DNA of 64,000 nucleotides. It comes from Nymphaea colorata. Taxonomy: Eukaryota > Streptophyta > Magnoliopsida > Nymphaeales > Nymphaeaceae. The translations under genes were made by a program, and so were the position numbers. Under the pieces are notes generated by a model. It made no database searches. It worked only from the letters and a program-made list of their open reading frames with translations, and was not told where the DNA came from. Shown one piece after another: positions 47,901 to 59,036 of this stretch. How positions within the stretch are numbered: position 1 is the stretch's first letter; each line of letters starts with the position of its first letter. The stretch spans positions 251,501-315,500 of the forward strand of contig NC_037468.1 of NCBI RefSeq assembly GCF_008831285.2, written 5' to 3'.

Positions 47901-48436
47901 CTGTATTTCACAGTCAGGACTAACCTTACCAAAAAGGTCAAGACTGTCTTGAAAGGTCAGGACTTTTGATGGAAGGACAGGACCAATTGCAATTGTATGC
48001 CATTAGTACTCACCTGACCAAAAATTTAAAGGTTAAGACTGTCTTGAAAGGTCAGGACTGATTCTTCTTGAAAGATGAAGACTCATTGCAATTGTATGCC
48101 ATTAGTACTCACTTGACAAACAAATGCCATTAGTACTCACTTGACAAACAAATGCCATTAGTACTCACTATACCAACATGAGTACTCACCATACCAAAAC
48201 AATGCCATTAGTGCTCCCAATGGCAATTGTATGCCATTTTCCATACAACAAATTGTATGCCATTAGTGCTGACCATACCAAAAAGCTCATCACTTTTCAT
48301 AAGCACACTCGCTTCGCTTTGGCTTCCCTATAGTCCGTCATGTCATTTTGTCTTATAGTGCCCACAAAGCCCTACGCTTTGCTCATGACGTACAAAGCAC
48401 TCGCTTTGAAGCAAGAGGGCTTTGCTCGTGACGTTG
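41983..48436. repeat. composite repeat array E, with an internal palindrome
   Basis: The left end is CAACGAGCAAAGCCC (41983) and the right end GGGCTTTGCTCGTGACGTTG ending at 48436: inverted terminal sequences. Modules are in the minus orientation from about 42200 to 44714, flip across the spacer at 44715-44923, and run in plus orientation to about 48100. The 28-bp unit occurs near 43120-43210, 43850-44040, 46010-46130, 46750-46890 and 48090-48170. An ambiguous base (n) at 45701 lies in a locally irregular stretch. Apparent short frames are repeat by-products. Confidence 0.9.
44540..45110. repeat. palindrome centred at 44819 in array E
   Basis: CCAGAG at 44709-44714 pairs with CTCTGG at 44924-44929. 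The arms then continue through the ATGACATACAAATGAG and GATCAGATAGTCTTGATC modules in mirror order, with a 12-bp indel. The 209-bp spacer is nearly the same unique sequence as the spacer of the array B palindrome (it holds AAGGTTGTCATTGTATGCC). Confidence 0.85.
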
Positions 48437-49011
48437 GGGCAGGGGCTCTTTAACAGAGAATTTATTGCTATTGTTAGCCAACATCTTCTTCATTCCTGAC
48501 CACATCGATAACTAGAGTGAAAAAAGGGGAATGTCAACTTGATCTCTAGATCTGGGAAGAAACGATCCATAGACCTGCTCAAGAACCGAACCATAGAGTA
48601 GTTAGCACAGGCGCCACGGAAAGGTATGTTTTGATATCTCGCATGGTCCTTCTTGATTTCACACATCACATATATGATCAGATAGATTAACTATGTAGTT
48701 GTAGATCACTTGTATTTGTACGCGGAATCCCTAACGAAAATGGATATGTACAACGATCCGGTAGATGAGAGACTCCTGCCCCTGAGTCAAAGAAAAAGTC
48801 AGTGCCCCGTTCCGTTCTTTTTTTTGTTCCTGAGCATTGCCAATAAAGACTCATTCTTTTCGACTATTGAACCTTGGATTTGATATATACAACATTCACA
48901 CTCTTTTCTTTGATGTTATGAGACCAAAAAGCAAAAATGGCAAGAGAAATGTAGTTAGATGGTCGGTGTGGAAAAGAAGACACTCTACAATGACACTGTA
49001 CAACAATGGAA
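48437..49011. other. unassigned flank of a plastid-derived tRNA cluster
   Basis: No gene recognised. It may include plastid spacer upstream of trnP, but the neighbouring plastid genes (psaJ, rpl33) are not recognisable. Confidence 0.45.
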
Positions 49012-49085
49012 AGGGATGTAGCGCAGTTTGGTAGCGCGTTTGTTTTGGGTACAAAATGTCACGGGTGCCAATCCTGTCATCCCTA
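49012..49085 (+). tRNA. trnP-UGG: tRNA-Pro (UGG), plastid type, slightly degenerate
   Basis: A 74-nt cloverleaf: acceptor AGGGATG pairs with CATCCCT, D-arm GCGCAGTTTGGTAGCGC, anticodon TGG in GTTTTGGGTAC, T-arm ACGGGTGCCAATCCTGT. The plastid gene has TTCAAAT in the T-loop; here it is TGCCAAT, so the almost universal TTC (T-psi-C) is lost and one T-stem pair becomes a wobble. It may be inactive. It keeps plastid synteny with trnW and petG. Confidence 0.85.
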
Positions 49086-49228
49086 CCTCTGACTTATCTT
49101 ATGGGCAGTAACATGGGATCAATGGAAATTGGGCATGGCATAATCATTAGTCTCATTTAATGAGACTATATGCAGGCTCAGAAGTCTTGGGAAAAGAATC
49201 TTGAAAGAGTCTCTCTTGTCGTGAGAAA

Positions 49229-49302
49229 GCGCTCTTAGTTCAGTTCGGTAGAACGCGGGTCTCCAAAACCCGATGTCGTAGGTTCAAATCCTACAGAGCG
49301 TG
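49229..49302 (+). tRNA. trnW-CCA: tRNA-Trp (CCA), plastid type
   Basis: A 74-nt intact cloverleaf: acceptor GCGCTCT with AGAGCGT, anticodon CCA in GTCTCCAAAAC, T-arm GTAGGTTCAAATCCTAC, discriminator G. Plastid-derived trnW-CCA serves mitochondrial translation in many seed plants, so this copy could be functional. It lies 143 bp after trnP, as in plastid DNA. Confidence 0.93.
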
Positions 49303-49414
49303 ATTATCCTTTGTACCGAATCACATTAACTTGAATTGCAAACATCAATGAAATTTGACCTCCTGCGGATCAAGGATAGGAGGTCAATGACAAGAAAAAA
49401 GAGATCTGACTCAA

Positions 49415-49520
49415 TCAAAAGTCAAACTGATCACCGCGTCTGTATTGGTTATATGCAGTTACAAACAATCCGGCTAAAGTAATAGGAATTAGACCTCACA
49501 CGATTCCAAACTTCAATCAT
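49415..49520 (-). pseudogene. petG: plastid-derived petG, frameshifted
   Basis: PetG is a 37-residue subunit of the plastid cytochrome b6f complex. The minus strand starts ATGATTGAAGTTTGGAATCG and ends with codons for GDQFDF and TGA at 49415. The span is 106 bp against 114 in the intact gene: about eight bases are missing after codon 4-5, shifting the frame. The middle part (LIPITLAGLFVTAY) is still readable. Opposite in strand to trnW and trnP, as in plastid genomes. Non-functional. Confidence 0.9.
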
Positions 49521-50113
49521 TTATCTTTTGTGGGGAGAAAAAGAAAGGATCTCTAATCCCTATAATATAGGTAGGTGGGTAGGAAAAATGGGTGGGCCGG
49601 AGCAAACAACCGGGCCTAGTATAAACAACCAACCAACAATGCGCCATGTTGAGGGACTTTCAGGATTAGTACCGAAGACTAGGGCTCTGAAAATGGTATC
49701 AGGCATCAGAGGCGGATCTGGCTATCGGACTTTCGGGGGAAGGGAGGGAAGGTTGGATGGATGGGTGAGATTGAAAGGTCTTTCTATGTTGTAGGGCGTC
49801 GATGCGCAGATCTCTTCGTACTGCCGTCCGTACCCCCGCACTCTTTCTTTCTTCGGACCAGAAGAGGATTCGAAGAAAGCAATTCATGCCAGCCATTCCG
49901 CTCCAGCTCCCCCGGCACATAAGAAAGAGTCAAGGAATAGGACCAAAACCGGGGCCCTTGTCTACTTTCGAGCGAGGCAATCGAGGCGGCCCATCTCTCC
50001 ACCTCCGAACTCCAAACCTTCCCATGGTGGGTCGCCGCACCCACTGCCTGCAGACAGACCCACTTTTTAAGTCGAGTCTCTGCGGATGGAGCTTCACTGC
50101 TGACCCTCTCCCC
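49521..50113. other. unassigned region
   Basis: No gene recognised; open frames of up to 121 codons on both strands overlap at 49784-50167 but lack family motifs. Ends at the left boundary of array F. Confidence 0.45.
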
Positions 50114-51550
50114 CAACGTAATTTTGACGAGCAAAGCCCACAAAGCACTCGCAACTTTGAATGCTGAAAGAAGGGATCAAGGTTTGACGGATTGATGGAA
50201 AGGAAATGATGGAAAGGTCAGGACTAATGAGAATGATTGAGGAATGATTATGGAAGGACAGGACCCTTTTGAAAGGTCAGGACTCTGAAAGGTCAGGACT
50301 AATGAGAATGATTGAGGAAAAGTCAGAACTCACCTTCTCAAAAAGGTCAAGACTGTCTTTCAAAGTCAGGACTAACCTGACCAAAAAGATCAAGACTGTC
50401 TTGAAAGATCAGAACTTCTTCTTCTTAAAAGGACAGGACCCTTTTGAAAGGTCAGGACTCATGACAATTGTATGCCATTAGTACTCACTTGACAAACAAA
50501 TGCCATTAGTACTCACTTGACAACAAAATGCCATTAGTACTCACTTGACAACAAAATGCCATTAGTACTCACTTGACAAACAAATGCCATTTTCCATCAA
50601 CAATGAGTACTCACCTTATCAAAAAGGTCAAGACTGTCTTTCAAAGTCAGGACTGACCTTATCAAAAAGGTCAAGACTGTCTTTCACAGTCAGGACTAAC
50701 CTGACCAAAAAGGTCAAGACTGTCTTGAAAGGTCAGGACTGATTCTTCTGGTCAAGACTGTCTTGAAAGGTCAGGACTGATTATGGAAGGACAGGACCAA
50801 TTGCAATTGTATGCCATTAGTACTCACCTGACCATACAAGACTCATTTGTATGTCATCAGTACTCACCTTATCAAAAAGGTCAAGACTGTCTTTCAAAGT
50901 CAGGACTAACCTTACCAAAAAGATCAAGACTATCTGATCAGGACTGATTCTTCTGGTCAAGACTGTCTTTCACAGTCAGGACTGACCTTACCAAAAAGAT
51001 CAAGACTGTCTTGAAAGGTCAGGACTTTTGATGGAAGGACAGGACCAATTGCAATTGTATGCCATTAGTACTCACCTGACCAAAAATGGAAAGGTCAAGA
51101 CTGTCTTGAAAGGTCAGGACTCATTCTTCTTGAAAGGTCAGGACTCATTGCAATTCAATGCCATTAGTACTCACTTGACAAACAAATGCCATTAGTACTC
51201 ACTTGACAAACAAATGCCATTAGTACTCACTGTACAAACAAATGCCATTAGTACTCACTGTACAAACAAATGCCATTAGTACTCACTTGACAAACAAATG
51301 CCATTAGTACTCACTGTGCAAACAAATGCCATTAGTACTTTCCATATGCCATTAGTACTCACTGTACAAACAAATGTCATGAGTGCTGACCATACCAAAA
51401 TCCATCCAAATTGGTTGATGGATAATGGCATCTCCTTTTTTTGATGGATAATGGCATACAATGACAATTGATCCTTTCCATCAACCATCAAACCTTGATG
51501 TCCTGAAAGTCAAAGTTGTCCCTGAAGCTTCGCTTTGCGAGTGCTTTTTT
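50114..51550 (+). repeat. composite repeat array F
   Basis: The left end is CAACGTAATTTTGACGAGC (50114-50132) followed by AAAGCCCACAAAGCACTCGC. The right end is GCGAGTGCTTTTTT at about 51537-51550. This is the shortest array; the interior is all plus orientation, with the 28-bp unit near 50460-50590 and 51150-51380. The left 365 bp match array D. Confidence 0.87.
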
Positions 51551-52689
51551 CATTCGCATTCGCGGAAGGCCAATGTGTGAGTTTCGATCTGATGTGTGAA
51601 GCGTCATTCGCTTGCATCTGTTCTCTGCTCGCTAGCTTTGAGTGACCGGGGCTCGTTCCGAAACTCTTCAGCGGATGACTCGCGGAGTATACTGCGCTCG
51701 TTCGCTCGTTGCTCATATCGCAAGCAACTACTCAAGGCAAGCCGCTTCTCATACAGCTCGTGGAGTGCTTATGATCTCCCCCGAGGCCGTGTCCTCCTTT
51801 CGAACAGGCGGGTTTTGGTCAAGTCCTTCGGATTCTCCCTCCCGGGCAAGTCACTCGGGCAGAACCCAAGCATGTACAAGTAGCCGTGAAGATGCCGGCA
51901 TTCTAATGTACAACGTGTGCCCCGCTCTACCATCGGAAGAACCGCCACGGCCACCCCTGGATGAAAGACAGATCCAACATTCGGACCAGGACCGACTCAA
52001 AGGTGTATCAATTGCGAAATGCTTTGATATAGATATGTTTATCAGAAAAGGTGTAGATTCGCGGAGTTAGGAGCGAGACTCATAACAGGAGTTGCTGAGA
52101 TGAAGAAGTAAACTAGAAACTTGGATTGCGCCTTTGACTCGAGAACTCGATCAACGGAATCTGAAACTCAAAACTAGAAATGCTACAGTAGAGTGCTCAC
52201 GCACTGCACGATCCCGATACACCAACGGAAACAATCTTTCACTCCTGACGTCGTTTGACGCATCAGATCTCTCCATTTTGTCTGAACTTTCGCTCGCGCC
52301 TTTATCAACTTGCCTTTATATGCTTTTTTATATGCTGACGCGTATAAACTCTAAAAGCCACCCGTTCGCCCCAAACTCTTTTTCAAAGAATCACCGTCAA
52401 CTCGGTTCGCTAATCCAGTAAATTGGGATCATTCGTTTGAGGTCCCGTGTCTGTACTTTGGGCCTGATACGCGTAGGTACAGTCGAGGGTTGGTCAAGGG
52501 AGAGGGAGTGAGAACTCTCTCGATCTAGGGGAGAGGGAGTGAGAACTCACTCGACCTAGGGGGGAGGGAGTGGAGGCGCCGGACAGGACGAGTCTTGTCC
52601 GGTAGTTAAGGCCAACAACCTTGAAGAGGAGGTGTCCATAGTGCATTGTTGGTGGGTCGTGCTCTTTGGTTAATTACGAGATACCCTGG
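51551..52689. other. unassigned region with a 31-bp tandem repeat
   Basis: No gene recognised. A plus frame at 51642-52070 (142 codons) has no motif I can name. The 31-bp tandem is at 52498-52571. The far right probably approaches the start of the gypsy remnant. Confidence 0.45.
52498..52571 (+). repeat. 31-bp tandem repeat, about 2.4 units
   Basis: Units GGGAGAGGGAGTGAGAACTC plus CTCGATCTAG-type ends at 52498-52528 and 52529-52559, with a partial third unit. Confidence 0.8.
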
Positions 52690-54250
52690 TTCCGTTTGAT
52701 TACTCAAACATAGAGAAGATATGCCTGGCATTGGTGTTTGCAGTACAAAAGCTCAGTTCCTGGAACATCCCGTTCGGCTCATATCGAAAGCAGATCCGCA
52801 GATTCCACACCATAAAGCCAACTTTGCTCTCGAGCCTGTCTTTTGGGAGCTATATTAGCACTAGTCTTTCAGACTGGAGGATAGGGGACAGGCGGGGGAC
52901 AGGGATTGTCTTCATGACCCCAGAAAGGTCCAAGATCCCTGACTCGTTCACACTGACTTCAGCAGCTTCAAACAACGGAATATTCAGCCTGGGTCTCACT
53001 TTGGAGCCTCTGACAGTGTATGGAAAAGATCGTTAATCAACTGAAAGGGATCTACACTATTCAGAAAGAGGATGTCATCAAGACACGCAAGTTTCTAAGT
53101 CAATTCCTCGAAGTCAATGTCGAGCATGTTCCACGGTCACAGAATCATTATGCCGATGCGCTGGCAAGTTGAGCGGCAGCCTTGGCTCTTGGTCCAAACC
53201 AATCCATGCAAATCAGAGTAGAAGAATGAAGGTTGTTACCGTCAGTATTAGAAGAACTGCCCTACCTTCACTCTCCGTTTCCGTCTATGAAATAGGAAGG
53301 ACAGACTGGAAGAAACCCTTTGAAGACTACCCCTCTTCCCGAAAGCTTCGCGGGGCACTTCCCCAGGATCAACGCCTCAAACTCATGAGAAAAAGGCGGG
53401 CTCCTAGATACGTATATGTCAATGACACTGTCTATCGGCGATCCTTCGATGGGATCCTATCCTATTAAGGAACGAGGAAGAATCCCAAAAGAAGCACATG
53501 GAGGTCTTTGTGGTGCACATCAGCAGGACCTCAGTTGTACCATCAATTGAGACAAAAGGGAGACTGCCTTCTATGATAAAGGATGCTATCCAGTTTTCCA
53601 AAAGATGTCACGTGTTTCAAATACACGCGGACTTGATCAGAAAACCGCCGGAACCTCTACATCCTACTATTCTTTCCTTTCCTTTCGATGCATGGGGGAC
53701 GGGCCAACCCCCATCATATCAAGGGCACATGTGCCTCCGCGAAAGACTCTTTCTCCAAATGGGCAGAGGCCATCCCCCTGAAGGAAGTGAAAGGATAGAC
53801 TTGAGGTCCACATTATATACCGCCTTCCAGAATGATATCCGACCGTTCCAGAATCGGATTATGGCTCAGTTCCGTATTCAGCAATCTTGATCCTCCGCTT
53901 GATGGGAGAAAGGAGGACCGGGGATCAAATCAAGCCCTTTGAAAGTCAAGTCAGTTCAAGCGGAAGCCTTCAACAAGACGCTTTGCAAGTTCTTGAAGAA
54001 GGACAAGAAGAAGCGTGAATGGCATGAGAAGATGCTCGAGAACTTATGGGCTTATCGCACTACCGTCAGAACACCCACGGGGTCCACACCCTATGAGTGT
54101 TCGGCGGCCCTTGGAAATGCAGCTCGTTCAGAGTACAAGAGGAACTGACTGATGAAGAAAATGCTAAGCTGCGCTTAGCGGAGCTAGAAGCCCTAGATGA
54201 AAGAAGGCTAAAAGCACAGCAAAAACTGGAGATCCACCAGTCACACATGG
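52690..54250 (+). pseudogene. decayed Ty3/gypsy RNase H and integrase
   Basis: A second, different gypsy remnant in plus orientation. It opens with EKICLALVFAVQKL near 52715 (RT/RNase H linker). The RNase H portion includes GIVFMTPERSKIPDSFTLT, LTVYGKDR, KGIYTIQKEDV and VEHVPRSQNHYADALAS (about 53115-53165). The integrase zinc region and core follow with MIKDAIQFSKRC, FPFDAWGT and a broken catalytic region. The C-terminal part has QAEAFNKTLCKFLKKD, WHEKMLENLWAYRTTVRTPT (about 54019-54080) and, after a frameshift, LTDEENAKLRLAELEALDER. Multiple frameshifts and stops make it inactive. A minus-strand gypsy fragment abuts its 3' end. Confidence 0.9.
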
Positions 54251-54251
54251 C

Positions 54252-54651
54252 TCAGGCAGTCAACTCGGATGCCCAGTGGTTACTCGTCCTTTCCATACGC
54301 TCGCTAATCTTCTTCTTCCTGACGCTCGAGACAGTTGTACGTCCTTTCAGTGATCGATGAAAAAACGTGCGTCTCGTCCTCTTTCTTCTCTGCTTCTTGT
54401 TCTGCATCTGTCCCTTAGCCAACCGACAAGTCCTGCACCCTATCACGAACTTCTCAACATCTGATCTCATCCCTGGCCAAGCCAGTGGTCATCAGCTCGA
54501 CCGTTTTGTCTCGTCCGACATGACCACCCCGCGGAGCCCCCCTCTCTGTGGCTGTGTAATGCTTTCTTTCCGGTCCCTCGCTCATGCCCGGCCCACCTAG
54601 CCTGGTTTTTCGATAGGGCTGCTCGACGAAAAGTACACGATCACACAACAA
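54252..54651 (-). pseudogene. Ty3/gypsy integrase zinc-binding fragment
   Basis: On the minus strand a frame contains GGHVGRDKTVELMTTG and, after a frameshift, RSDVEKFVIGCRTCRLAKGQ. Together these are the H-H...C-x2-C zinc-binding module that precedes the integrase core in chromovirus-type gypsy elements (GHFGRDKT ... CRTCQLAKG). The orientation is opposite to the gypsy remnant at 52690-54250, so it is a separate insertion or a rearranged piece. No catalytic core follows. Confidence 0.82.
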
Positions 54652-55183
54652 CTTGAAAACTTCATCGTGACCAACATTAGTATCAGAACTGAAAGGCTTT
54701 GAAATCCCCGAAAGCTGACTGTAGTGTAGAAATGATTCAAACAGACCTCAATTCAATAATAGCTGAACGGTCTCTATACACAAAACTGAAAACAATGCCT
54801 CGACGCCTTAGACATGATGATTTTAAGTTATCTTTCTCATTTGGCTTTGACCAACTGGGCTTTTGCACTAGGCTACATGTGGATAGCTTTGCAGCAAGTC
54901 ACATATTACAGAATCGTGCAATGAAGAGGGCTTTTCTTTTTTAACAAAGCCGTCAGTCAAATATCATGTCTATGAAAACGTTGGCGCGGCAATACCTCAC
55001 CACCACCGCGCCGGGCTCCACCCCTGTTCCGAAAGACTTGATCAAGATCCAAAAAAGCTGTTTGTTTTTGATGCCATCCCAACCATAAAGGTGACAGTCT
55101 TCGCCACAAAAAGGGGCGATTGGAAAAGGTCCTTGTAGTGCCTCTGATCGATCAAGAATCTCTTCCGAACGACCAAGTCAGAA
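54652..55183. other. atp8 3' flank
   Basis: No gene recognised; spacer between gypsy remnants and the 3' end of atp8. Confidence 0.5.
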
Positions 55184-55666
55184 TTAAAAAACGATGTTTC
55201 CTTGGCCGTGTGGAACATGGATGAGCATTATGTCATTCTTACAAGTGATCCCCCATTCAGGACTGGAAGAAGTGCTATATGAGGACTTCGAGATCAGATA
55301 TAGAATGTTTCTTTCCATTCCTCGTGAGCCACTGATTTCTCCGAAACAAGAGATCAAAGTGTTCCTTTTTTTTCCCATTAAGTCGACGGCGTTACACCAT
55401 TGGGATACTTCGAATAAACAGGAGTACATATAGGATACACCGGTGCTCAAACCTTTTCTCGAGATATCTTCCAAACTGTTGGGGTCGTTGCTCCGGACGT
55501 TGTTCCCTCTTCGTTGGTGTGAAATCAGTTGGTTCCGTAGTTTGAGAATTCTGCTTATCCCAAGTATTCCATCTCCATCATTGCATAGGGGAATATAAAA
55601 AGTAAAGAGGAGAAGGCATGACCAGAAGAATTGTGTGAAATAAGTGAATTTATCCAGTTGAGGCAT
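55184..55666 (-). CDS. atp8: ATP synthase subunit 8
   Basis: Atp8 (OrfB, Ymf19) is a small Fo subunit of mitochondrial ATP synthase in the inner membrane. The 160-residue frame begins [19 protein letters not shown], the invariant N-terminus, with one membrane segment at about residues 7-28 ([20 protein letters not shown]). The plant-type extension follows: [58 protein letters not shown] and a C-terminus of [14 protein letters not shown]. The length matches the family and there is no frameshift. A few codons (for example ISRKGLSTG) may be edited. Confidence 0.96.
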   Translation of the reverse strand: MPQLDKFTYFTQFFWSCLLLFTFYIPLCNDGDGILGISRILKLRNQLISHQRRGNNVRSNDPNSLEDISRKGLSTGVSYMYSCLFEVSQWCNAVDLMGKKRNTLISCFGEISGSRGMERNILYLISKSSYSTSSSPEWGITCKNDIMLIHVPHGQGNIVF

Positions 55667-56232
55667 GTTGGATTGAGAAAACAGGATTCCCTCCAGAAAG
55701 AAAAAGACTCCTTCCTGTCAGAGTAGTTCTAGTTCACTGTGGTTGGTTCTTTTCTTCCTTCGTTGACCAACGGAAAGCATGGGAGAAACTACTGATCTGT
55801 CCTCATCCGCTCGCCTACGGCTCGCTCACTGCCTTCTGTCTTTCCAAGCAGCAGCGAGTTACGCCAACGAGCCTACCCTTGCGGAGCAAGTTCTTGGAGT
55901 GCAGCCCACGCCTACCCACCTTCTTTTCCCCTTGACCCCCCGTATGGGTCGCTCGGCTGTGGGACGGATGCCTTGCTCCCTTTTTCCTAGCGCCTGACGG
56001 TTGGAGGGGCGACCGACTAGTGGGATCAGCTTCTCACCCTGACACACGCTCGTCCAGCGCAGCGGCCGGCTCACCGGCGCCAACTTAACTTCTTCTGTCT
56101 TTGGGACAAAAAGACCAACCAATACAAATGAATACGAGGAGCGCGTCTTTTAAATTAAATTAAGGACGGACGAGGGCCACCAAAGAAGAGAGAGAATGAC
56201 AGCAGAGGCTGGCTTCCAGACAGACGTAGGCA
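55667..56232. other. atp8 5' flank and spacer
   Basis: Includes the presumed atp8 promoter region on the minus strand. No further gene recognised. Confidence 0.5.
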
Positions 56233-56840
56233 TCACCAGTCGCCTTTATCCAGTTTCTCGATCTCCTTGATGATATCTCGCCAGATTCTACTATTTGAGT
56301 TGTCTCCTGCACTCAAGATGTCTTTAAAAGCTTTCAGCCTTGCGGTCGGCTCTTTGTCCCATATCTCACAGAGATAGAGATCAACCCCTCGCCGTACGTC
56401 CTCTGGATCACGGATTTGAATCCCCCGACGCTCAAGGACGTCGCGGGCCTTGTTGACGATCAGTTCCACCAGCTGTTCACACCTTGTAAAATGTCTATCG
56501 ACACGCTTATACTCCTTCGATGCCGTCAGGCGTCTTTCCTCGTCCTCCGTGAGCCCTGCGGGGGTTTCGTGGGTGTTTGGGGGGATGATTTCGTCCTCTC
56601 CCCCCCTTTCGTATTCGGCTATGACACCTTCGTCGAAAGATGTCCACCCACTACTACTCCCCTCTATCTGGCTGCTCCCCCCCTTCCGGAGTTGGATGCG
56701 ACAGAAGCCACCGACTCATCCTCCATCGCAAAGACAATATGATCTACAGAAACATAAGAATACAGAGAGAACATCAGCAAAATGATCATGAAACAGAGTA
56801 ATTTCTTTTTTCCATTAGTGTGCTCATATTCGATCCTTTC
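56233..56840 (-). CDS. unrecognised reading frame with one membrane segment, frameshifted, fused to rpl2
   Basis: Continuing in frame from the rpl2 fragment, the minus strand encodes NGKKKLLCFMIILLMFSLY, a hydrophobic segment, then VDHIVFAMEDESVASVASNS. A run of seven C (56677-56683 on the plus strand) coincides with a frame change; beyond it a second open stretch carries SGWTSFDEGVIAEYERGGED, LTEDEERRLTASKEYKRVDR and, from 56469, ELIVNKARDVLERRGIQIRD and SRIWRDIIKEIEKLDKGDW before a stop at 56233. The charged, helix-rich second part looks like real protein. I cannot name the family. Confidence 0.5.
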
Positions 56841-57005
56841 TACAATGCCCATAGACGAAGTGTTTCGTTTCAGATCAATTCTTCGCAGCAATCGCTTCGA
56901 TCCACCCCCTCGGTGAAAAACCGTCATTCGCCCAGAGGAATTCCTCCCAGCGGACTTCCCTTTACTCAAAGTGAATTGTCTCAGTGCTCTCCCGCTTTGT
57001 CTCAT
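56841..57005 (-). pseudogene. rpl2: rpl2 5' fragment (ribosomal protein L2 N-terminus)
   Basis: The first 55 codons of mitochondrial rpl2, MRQSGRALRQFTLSKGKSAG to SSMGIVERIEY, match the family, with two residues missing near the start. The remaining two-thirds of L2, including its RNA-binding domains, is absent; the frame runs instead into an unrelated membrane-segment sequence. An in-frame ATG eight codons upstream (57029) also exists. The result is a chimeric frame, not a functional L2. Confidence 0.88.
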
Positions 57006-57029
57006 TTTGTATCTCGTCCGAATTAGCAT

Positions 57030-59036
57030 TAGCTACCGTCCCTCTATTCTCCTCCTTCTTCTCAAAGATCAGATCGTCGTTGGTTCATCACATGACATGA
57101 ATCATACACACGTCATCCGGGCGGGCAGCCTCTGGTCCGGTAGGGCGGGCGGTCGCCTTGACAAGTAGCACCTGGGTAGGCACATGTGTTAAGCATCACG
57201 CTTTTTTTGAGTGGTTTGGATTCCCGACTTCCCCCTCTTCAAAGTCGAGACAAGATTGGTACGCTCGCTCACCGTGGGCAGGTTGCGAGGAATCCCAGTC
57301 TCTGTCTTCCCGTTAGGGATTGGGCCCGATCCAAGAGATCCTTCTCTCGTTCCCCCCAGTTGCCCCAACGGAGTCGATTCTTCCACTTCCGAGGAAACCT
57401 CGCCCTCTGGCTCATCCTCGGATACAGAAACCTCATCAGAGGAAGAGCTAGAGCTCGCATCTTCTGATGAGGATGCATCCATGGAGACCGGGGCTAGGGC
57501 TTCAGGTTCCCCGGCCTCTGCCGGGATTGGATGTGCCCTCCCCCCAGGAAGGGCGCTACTGCCCTGACCCTCCTCCTCGTTCCCGAGAAGAGGAGCAGGA
57601 CCAGGTGAGTGGGGATGCAGCTCCGCGGATGGCCCGTTTGGCATTTCCGCACCCCCAAGGGCGGGGCCGCCCACGCCGGGGCCGCTTTCATCGAATGCTT
57701 CTAGGCTTGAAGAGTCCGTCTGATCCCAATCTGGAGTTGAAAAAAAGGTCCTCTTTCTTGTCCACTATCCATCTTTTCTCGATTGTGATCATCTTCTTCT
57801 TTCTGATGTCAAGGGCTCAGAGAAATCCGCTATACTCAGACTATGAGATCAAGGCTTGACCTGACACCGTCCGCATCTGCCCTCGGTCAATAGAGCAGTT
57901 TTGTCTTTGAAGCTTTCAACATGATAATTCTTTCTTTTTCTTCTTTGAATACGGAGATAGAGAATGGAAGAGACAGAGGTTGAGGTTCTCAGTTTGGGTT
58001 CGGTAAGGGGTGATTATGCCTTTGCATGTGTGCCCACGGGGTTTCCTAGTGCAACCATCCTATCTATTGAAAACAAGAGCATAGAAGTAGCAGACAGGTA
58101 GGGTAGCTGACTTGCGATTCCTACTCCCGCATGCTCTTCTTTCTCTTCATTCTTCCAATTATCAGAAGGGCTTGCGTCACTCCCGGCCCAAACCCACCCG
58201 TTAGAGCAGCGAGCTGGTTACTGCTGGAAGTCTCAGGCCCAGAAGGTCATAGCCAGCCACACCAACCCTAGTTCAAGGTATTCGTCTTGAAATGGAGACA
58301 TTCATTGCAGTTGGTGGCATAGATAACCCCGAGAGAAAAGAAAGAGAGGGAAAGAGAACTGTAATGGCTATTAGAAGGGGGGGTCGCTAGCCCGTTTGGA
58401 TAAGATAGGGCTATCCTATCATCCGCCTTCCTCAGATGAGCCCTCCTCCCTAGTGTGCCAGATAGCCACTTTTGCCCCGTTGAAGCTGAAGCATCAGATT
58501 CTCGGAATTGCGCCCAGCGTGTGATCACAGTCGGTACATCTTCGTTCGCGTCCGCTCGGAAATCAAACCCCTTCTCAAACGGACCTATCCACATGAAGGA
58601 CTATGCGTCGTACTTTGCTTGGGCGCATACTTTCTTTCGTTAATGATGTCGTGGAGGCAGAGCGGGCCCCCAACCTGAGTCTAACATCGATGAAGGGCCG
58701 AGAGACATCTTTCTCTCATGGGAACATAGGTGTCCGTGCCTGCGGGATCTACTTGAGTGCTGCTTCGCAGAAGGGGAACATCACCACCCGAAGCCGCCCA
58801 GCGGCGTTCCATTCACTATGTACGAGGAAAAAAGCAAAAGATCGTGAGGAAGTGAGGGAGGGGGTACCGATAGATAGGGACCGCGGAGGAGTCGGGCCGC
58901 GAAGAGAAGATGGGATTGGGTCGAGAGTAGACAACGAGCGTATAGTGTAGACGACACTTTTCGTAAAGAGCCCCATTAGTGCGAGCGAGTTTGCGAGTCG
59001 AGACTCCATCCGATTCCGCGAGTCTACTCCGCGATA
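57030..59036. other. unassigned region upstream of the rpl2 fragment
   Basis: No gene recognised. A minus frame at 57189-57674 (161 codons) is acidic and Ser/Glu-rich (EDASSSSSSDEVSVSEDEPE), and a plus frame at 58603-58950 (115 codons) is basic; neither has a known motif, and compositional bias may explain the first. The region ends at the left boundary of array G. Confidence 0.45.

Noticed and set aside
57189-57674. 161-codon acidic Ser/Glu-rich minus-strand frame
   Set aside because: Composition is explained by simple CTTCCGA/TCATCC-rich repeats; no family recognised.
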